From: Agroathelia rolfsii
Lineage: Eukaryota > Basidiomycota > Agaricomycetes > Amylocorticiales > Amylocorticiaceae
NCBI GenBank assembly: GCA_018343915.1
Contig: JABRWF010000001.1
Span: 2,604,001 to 2,668,000, forward strand
Reading direction: 5' to 3'
DNA length: 64,000 nt
Both the position numbers and the translations under genes were made by a program. The notes beneath the pieces are model-generated. The model was not told the origin of the DNA, did not search any database, and was given only the letters and a program-made list of their open reading frames with translations. Positions 59,201-64,000 of this stretch are shown here, piece after piece. Positions within the stretch are counted from its first letter, which is position 1. The number at the start of each line of letters is the position of its first letter.

Positions 59201-60138
59201 TATGCCATTAACGGAAAAGGAGACAGTAAACGCGATTCGATAGTACGCTATAATGAGATCTCCCAGCGATTGGCTACATGGTCGGCGTTCATGCTGTTTA
59301 CCCTAATAGCCAAGCTCCTAATGCGTTTCACCATGCTTCCAGGGTGGTTTCCATTATCTTGTGCCACGACAAGCCTCGAGCCCGTGCCCAACAAATCTTG
59401 AAGCTTATCCAGATCGCTGAAAAACTTCGTGGTCTCAATAACTACTCTGCTCTACGCGCCTTTGTTGCAGGGATCAACAACGCCACCTACCCAGGCGATC
59501 CTTCCATGGAATACGTCAAAAACAAATCCCCTGAAGCGTTCAAGCTTATGGGATCTTGGGGGCTGCTGTTGCAGCAGAGGGGTGGCCACAAGAACTATCG
59601 ATTGGCTCTCAAGAATTCCAAAGGAATTTGCATCCCAGCGTTGTGGGTTATTTGTGTTTCTATGTTTGTTTTTTGCTGAAAAATCTCCGCTCAGAGAGAT
59701 TCATATGTTTGACATCATTCGTACCCATGAAGGCAACGTTGATTTTGACCCTGACGACAACACAAAAATTCATTGGGGCAAATTCAATCTTCTCGGCAAC
59801 TTTGTTATGCTCATCACAGCCTTTCAGTATCAGTGTCGTTCGACATGGGAACAGACAGACATGGGACCTGAAAGGCCTTACATTCGTAACTTAGTATTTC
59901 CGTCTCCTAGTATGCTCATGGACGAAGCTGTAAGTTCTTTATTCCATCATTTATGTCGTCCCATCTAATCTTCGATCGACAATAGATGCAACAGTCCCGT
60001 ATCGACGCTCTTTCTCCCCTGGAAGATACTTCAAACCCTAATCAGCTATCCCAGACATTGTCCTCCAATGTAGGCCGAAGTAATGGACTTGGAGGATTGA
60101 AAGAAGCCAGTCGTATCAAGAAATACTTTAAACTCTAA
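56234..60138 (+). CDS. Ras guanine-nucleotide exchange factor with N-terminal GTPase-like domain
   Basis: Exchange factor predicted to activate a Ras/Rap-type GTPase. Start at 56234 (MSNHPSFVNQDPE); residues 1-235 are Ser/Thr/Pro-rich and disordered. A Ras-like domain follows: VNLLVLGSPGCGKASAI, LHGVVVCYDAANQSSF and PTVVLACKSDLEK. Its P-loop has Ala where Ser/Thr binds Mg, and the NKxD motif is CKSD, so it looks degenerate. After another disordered linker come RasGEF_N (WEDLVDKFLFLGVSG, then LDPAFISRFLLTYRRF) and the catalytic Cdc25 domain (REITNSELKHFLQIE, RYNEISQRLATW, LKLIQIAEKLRGLNNYSALR, IPAL, then KIHWGKFNLLGNF). Ends SRIKKYFKL at 60138. About ten introns; some edges in 57150-57800 were chosen by frame. 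Confidence 0.85.
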
Positions 60139-60577
60139 TTTTTCTTTTCTTTTCTGCATCTTCGAGATACCCTCGTCTGAGCATGTTCTTTTATTCTTGG
60201 ATTCTAGCCTCTGTCTCATTATGTGTATTTTATTTTGACATCTTGTAAGCTTCTCCAGTCCCAGTCCACCATAGTCTTCTATATATGTTGTCGCTTCCGT
60301 GCCTATGTAATAATTTTCATACTCAATAACAATCCTCATGACTTTCTTAGTGTTCTAATTACGCACTAGCTATGTCCTCTGTGGTTATATATCATGGTTA
60401 GCAATGCCAGTACCTGGTAATACACAGTCCACGTAAGGCAACAAACATGTCCGATCCGATCGGACACGCACACAAGAAATTTAGGTCGATTTGCTTCCGG
60501 CGATACTACGGTTCCTTTGGTTTTGTCCTGGCTGTAACTTTTTTGGGCCCGTTTTGCCCAGATAACATTCATCACCT
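60139..60577. other. Intergenic gap between RasGEF and DRS1
   Basis: About 440 bp: pyrimidine-rich 3' UTR of the RasGEF gene (ttttcttttcttttctgc), then the DRS1 promoter. Short frames only, nothing else seen. Confidence 0.5.
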
Positions 60578-63360
60578 ATGGCTCCCAATGACTTTGTAAT
60601 GACCCTTGAGTCTGATGAGGAAGACATTCCTCGCTCGAAGCCAGCTCGTACACCCAAAGCCAATGCAGACGCCGATGACTTGAAGATAAACGAAGAATTT
60701 AATTTTGATTTCACCGGCGACACATATGCGGATCTTTGGACTGAGCAGGCAGGCCCTTCAGATGTTGTCAAGTCGGGGACGAAGCCAGTGAGATATGATA
60801 TATGGTTTTGACGTATAACCGAACTAACTGTGACGATAATCGTTAGTTGCCCATTTCCGTTGACGACATTATTGCTAGACGGAAGCTGGATTTAAAAACA
60901 AAGAAGCGGAAGCGTGAGGAAGCTTCTTCGAGTGGAGAGTCGGATGCTGATGGCGAGGACGAGGACGAGGGGGATGAAGATGAGTCTGATGGCGAGGATG
61001 TTCAAGGAAGCGACGAATTAGAATCGGAATACTCAGATGGGCTTGCAGGCGAGGACCAGGACGAAGCAGACGATCCTTTAGCATCTGGTGATGAAGATGA
61101 AGGTGAAGAATCCGGCGAAGGAGACGAAATGTCTGACAAGGAAGGAGACCTTTCAGACGACTCCTCTGAAGAATCAGAAGAAGAAACGCAGGCAGAAAAA
61201 GACAAAAAGGCGGAATACTTTGAATCTTTGGATTCATCAACCCCAGGAGATAGCCATACATCATTCCTGACCATGAACCTTTCGCGGCCCATCGTCAAAG
61301 CTGTTGCGGCTCTGGGCTTCCAAAAGCCAACACCCATCCAAGCCGCTACGATTCCAGTCGCTCTTCTTGGCAAGGACGTCGTAGGAAATGCTGTGACCGG
61401 CTCAGGAAAAACCGCTGCATTCACCATCCCCATGCTCGAGCGTTTGCTCTATCGAGATAAAGGCAAGAAAGCTGCAGCCACACGTTGTCTTGTCTTAGTC
61501 CCTACCCGTGAACTGGCGGTGCAATGTTTTGAGATGGGAACTAAGCTAGCTATGCACACCGATATCCGATTCTGTTTAATTGTTGGTAGGAATACAAACA
61601 TAAATTATTCTCTTGCCAGTGCTGACTCGGAAATCAGGTGGTCTTTCTCTCAAATCTCAGGAAGCCACTCTTCGGAGCCATCCCGACATTATTGTCGCCA
61701 CTCCAGGACGACTCATCGATCACTTGCGAAATTCTCCGTCTTTCACACTGGATGCCCTAGACATTCTTGTTCTCGACGAAGCAGACCGGATGCTCTCCGA
61801 AGGTTTCGAGAGTGAGCTGACAGAGATCATAAAAGCATGCCCTGAATCTCGACAAACCATGTTATTCTCCGCCACCAGCACCGACTCCGTCGACGAGCTC
61901 GTCCGTATGTCGCTAAAGAAACCGGTCCGTCTTTTTGTCGACCCCAAGAGGAGTACCGCACGAGGCTTGATTCAAGAGTTTGTTAGAGTGCGGGCGGGAA
62001 AAGAAGCGGAGCGATCTGCCATATTGGCAGCCTTGTGTAAGCGTACATTCAAAAGCGGGGTCATTATCTTCTTCAGGAGCAAAAAGCTTGCACATCAAAT
62101 GCGGATTGTCTTCGGCCTCTTGGACATGAAATGCGATGAGCTGCATGGTGATCTGACTCAGGAGCAGGTTCGACATCTCGTCTGCTCTTTCTGTTTCTTG
62201 ACATTCGCTAATAATTCAACAGCGGCTTCACTCGTTGCAACGCTTCCGAGATGGAACCATTGATTACCTCATGGCGACCGATCTGGCTTCGCGTGGTCTA
62301 GATATCAAAGGTATCGATGTTGTGATCAACTACGACATGCCAGGTCAGCTGGCGCAATACCTTCATCGAGTGGGACGAACGGCGAGAGCCGGAAAGAAGG
62401 GGCGGTAAGTATACTTGAAATAATTAATATGCTCTTACGTGCCTAAATGATGTAATTTTAGATCTGTAACTCTCGTTGGTGAGGCAGATCGCAAAATGCT
62501 CAAGGCCGCCATCAAGCACGCATCGGGAGAGGATCAAGTTCGGCATCGACTTGTGCCCTCGGACATCATTCAGCAATGGTCTACCAAGCTAGACGAGATG
62601 AAGGGTGAAATTTCCGCTATTCTCAGAGAAGAGAAAGAGGAGAAAGAAGTGAATAGAGATCGAGACCTCTGCATGCATAAACACTGACCATGAACTCTGG
62701 CAGATACGTCGCGCCGAAATGGAGCTGAAGAAGGGCCAAAACATGATTGAGCATCAAGACGAGATCCTTTCTAGGCCAGCACGGACGTGGTTCCAAACGG
62801 GTAAAGAAAAGGCTCAGACAGAAGGTAAGTTTATTACCTGAAATCGTGGGTGGGATTACCTCTAATTTCTCGGACCCATAGCGATAAGCAAACAACAATA
62901 TGAGGCCGGTTTCAACGCCACCTCAAGTAAAAGCAAAAAACAAGTCACTTCTAATGATAAGGTAGGTGCCCTGTTTATCAACATAAAATTCGTTCTCAAC
63001 ATCCACTAGCCCAAGCGAGACAAGTTTGCTGGTTTATCACGTCGACAGAAGAGGCGCAAGATGATGATGGAGGACGAAGACGAACAAAAAGACAGGGGAG
63101 CCATCAATGCATCTATACGTTTGGCCAAGAAGAATGCCCGCCCTCCAAAAATTGGCGATCCTGATACGCGAGCTCCGAGCAAAAAGTCGAAATCGAAATC
63201 AAAGAAAAAGGCGGCTGGTAAGGCATCTTCACGGACTGGGAGCCAGAAGGGTAGTTCGTTCAATAAGGATCTTGGACAAAAACGAGAAGGTGCAAGGGCG
63301 AAAAAGGGTGATGCAATTGCCGGGATGGGCAAGAAGAAGGGGGGGAAGCGCAAGGGCTGA
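60578..63360 (+). CDS. DRS1: DEAD-box RNA helicase DRS1 (60S ribosome biogenesis)
   Basis: Nucleolar helicase for 27S pre-rRNA processing, homolog of human DDX27. Start at 60578 ([16 protein letters not shown]). The N-terminus is highly acidic ([20 protein letters not shown]). DEAD motifs: [30 protein letters not shown], motif [10 protein letters not shown], Ia VPTRELAVQ, Ib [29 protein letters not shown], then the second domain with [34 protein letters not shown] and motif [16 protein letters not shown]. The C-terminal tail is Lys-rich ([13 protein letters not shown], then [10 protein letters not shown]) and stops at 63360. About seven introns. In yeast Drs1 works with the Nop7 complex; NOP7 is at 18378-20721. 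Confidence 0.97.
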
Positions 63361-63588
63361 ATTTTCTATATATGCGGCGACGTTCGGCCATAGTTATGTT
63401 TACTATACAGACAATGAAAATTGTAAACCATGTCTTTATCGGCTTGAAGCATCAATATTCTTTGCGATAATGACGAACTAGGCCATGCAGCTTAAGTGCA
63501 TGTGATTCACTATATTTTTCTGGCTCAACGACCCGATGAAGTCAAGACTGTGCCTGCTTCCGCGAAGATTTTTACCACCACTGCGATC

Positions 63589-64000
63589 ATGGCGCATATA
63601 TCCCCTGCTCTCACCCAAACCAACTTCCCCGACCTCAAGCTGATCTCCAGTGGGAAAGTGAGAGATATCTATGAGACATCCTCACCAGATCATCTACTTT
63701 TTGTAGCAACCGATCGGATATCTGCCTATGATGTTATTCTTCGCAATGTCTGTTTCATGTAAAAATCGTTCACCATCAAAGATTGTTGTTGAAACTTTTG
63801 CTAGGGTATACCCTTAAAAGGAGTCCTATTGACGACTGTCTCTGCATTTTGGTTCAACAAGCTACGCGATGTGATCCCGAACCATGTCGTAACTACAAAT
63901 ATCGACGAAATGCCCCAGGAGATCCATAAATATAAAGATGTGCTTGAAGGCAGAGTTATGCTTGTGCGCAAGGCTCGTGTAGTAAAAATTGAAGCCATTG
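63589..64000 (+). CDS. ADE1: SAICAR synthase (purine biosynthesis), 5' part
   Basis: Phosphoribosylaminoimidazole-succinocarboxamide synthase, ATP-dependent step of de novo IMP synthesis. Start at 63589 (MAHISPALTQTNF); an upstream in-frame ATG at 63496 is less likely because the family N-terminus begins near here. Motifs: LKLISSGKVRDIYE, LFVATDRISAYDVILRN, then after a 60-nt intron (donor GTCTGT, acceptor TTGCTAG) GIPLKGVLLTTVSAFWFNKL, VIPNHVVTT and GRVMLVRKARVVKIEAI. The gene runs off the window end at 64000, so about half is seen. Confidence 0.95.

Noticed and set aside
1..64000. CRISPR arrays, bacterial operons, prophage or integrases
   Set aside because: None seen; the window is intron-rich fungal nuclear DNA.

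Overview
The window looks like nuclear DNA of a basidiomycete, probably a mushroom-forming agaricomycete. Genes are split by many short introns (about 50-70 nt, mostly GT-AG), packed on both strands, often in head-to-head pairs less than 300 bp apart. The enzyme set is fungal: alpha-aminoadipate reductase, sterol C-14 reductase, APS kinase. Genes were assembled by joining exons by eye through splice sites, reading frame and family motifs. Single-nucleotide exon borders are therefore less certain than gene identity.

Layout. 0.1-5 kb: SLC35F5/THI74-like transporter (-), SRF1-like membrane protein (-), PIP30/FAM192A protein (+). 5.3-7.9 kb: a small novel gene (gene A, -) and a degenerate stretch. 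7.9-18.1 kb: splicing factor ESS2 (-), ERG24 sterol reductase (+), NudE (-), exosome subunit CSL4 (-), pyruvate dehydrogenase E2 (+). 18.4-24.6 kb: pescadillo/NOP7 (-), a second small novel gene (gene B, -), then about 2.9 kb of repeat-like or decayed sequence. 24.7-36.7 kb: RRP36 (-), TAPT1/EMP65-like protein (-), KAE1 (+), GT8 glycosyltransferase (-), RPS28 (-), APS kinase (+), STE20/GCK kinase (-). 37.3-48.3 kb: LYS2 (-), eIF2B gamma (+), S1/P1 nuclease (-), lipoyl synthase (-), CMC1 (+). 48.5-64 kb: DHX29-like helicase (-), an LTR-like gap, SurE phosphatase (-), RasGEF with a degenerate GTPase-like N-terminus (+), DRS1 helicase (+), and the 5' part of ADE1/SAICAR synthase (+).

Most genes are conserved housekeeping genes. 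RNA and ribosome work is prominent (NOP7, DRS1, RRP36, RPS28, CSL4, KAE1, ESS2, eIF2B gamma, DHX29-like). Two mitochondrial links also stand out: lipoyl synthase makes the cofactor carried by the PDH E2 found here, and it shares a promoter gap with CMC1.

The best candidate for something undescribed is the pair of small genes A (5270-6025) and B (21108-21731). They are diverged in sequence but share the same four-exon structure: all introns in phase 0, exon 3 of 117 nt and exon 4 of 108 nt in both, and a common PYPSF motif near the N-terminus. I cannot assign them to a known family.
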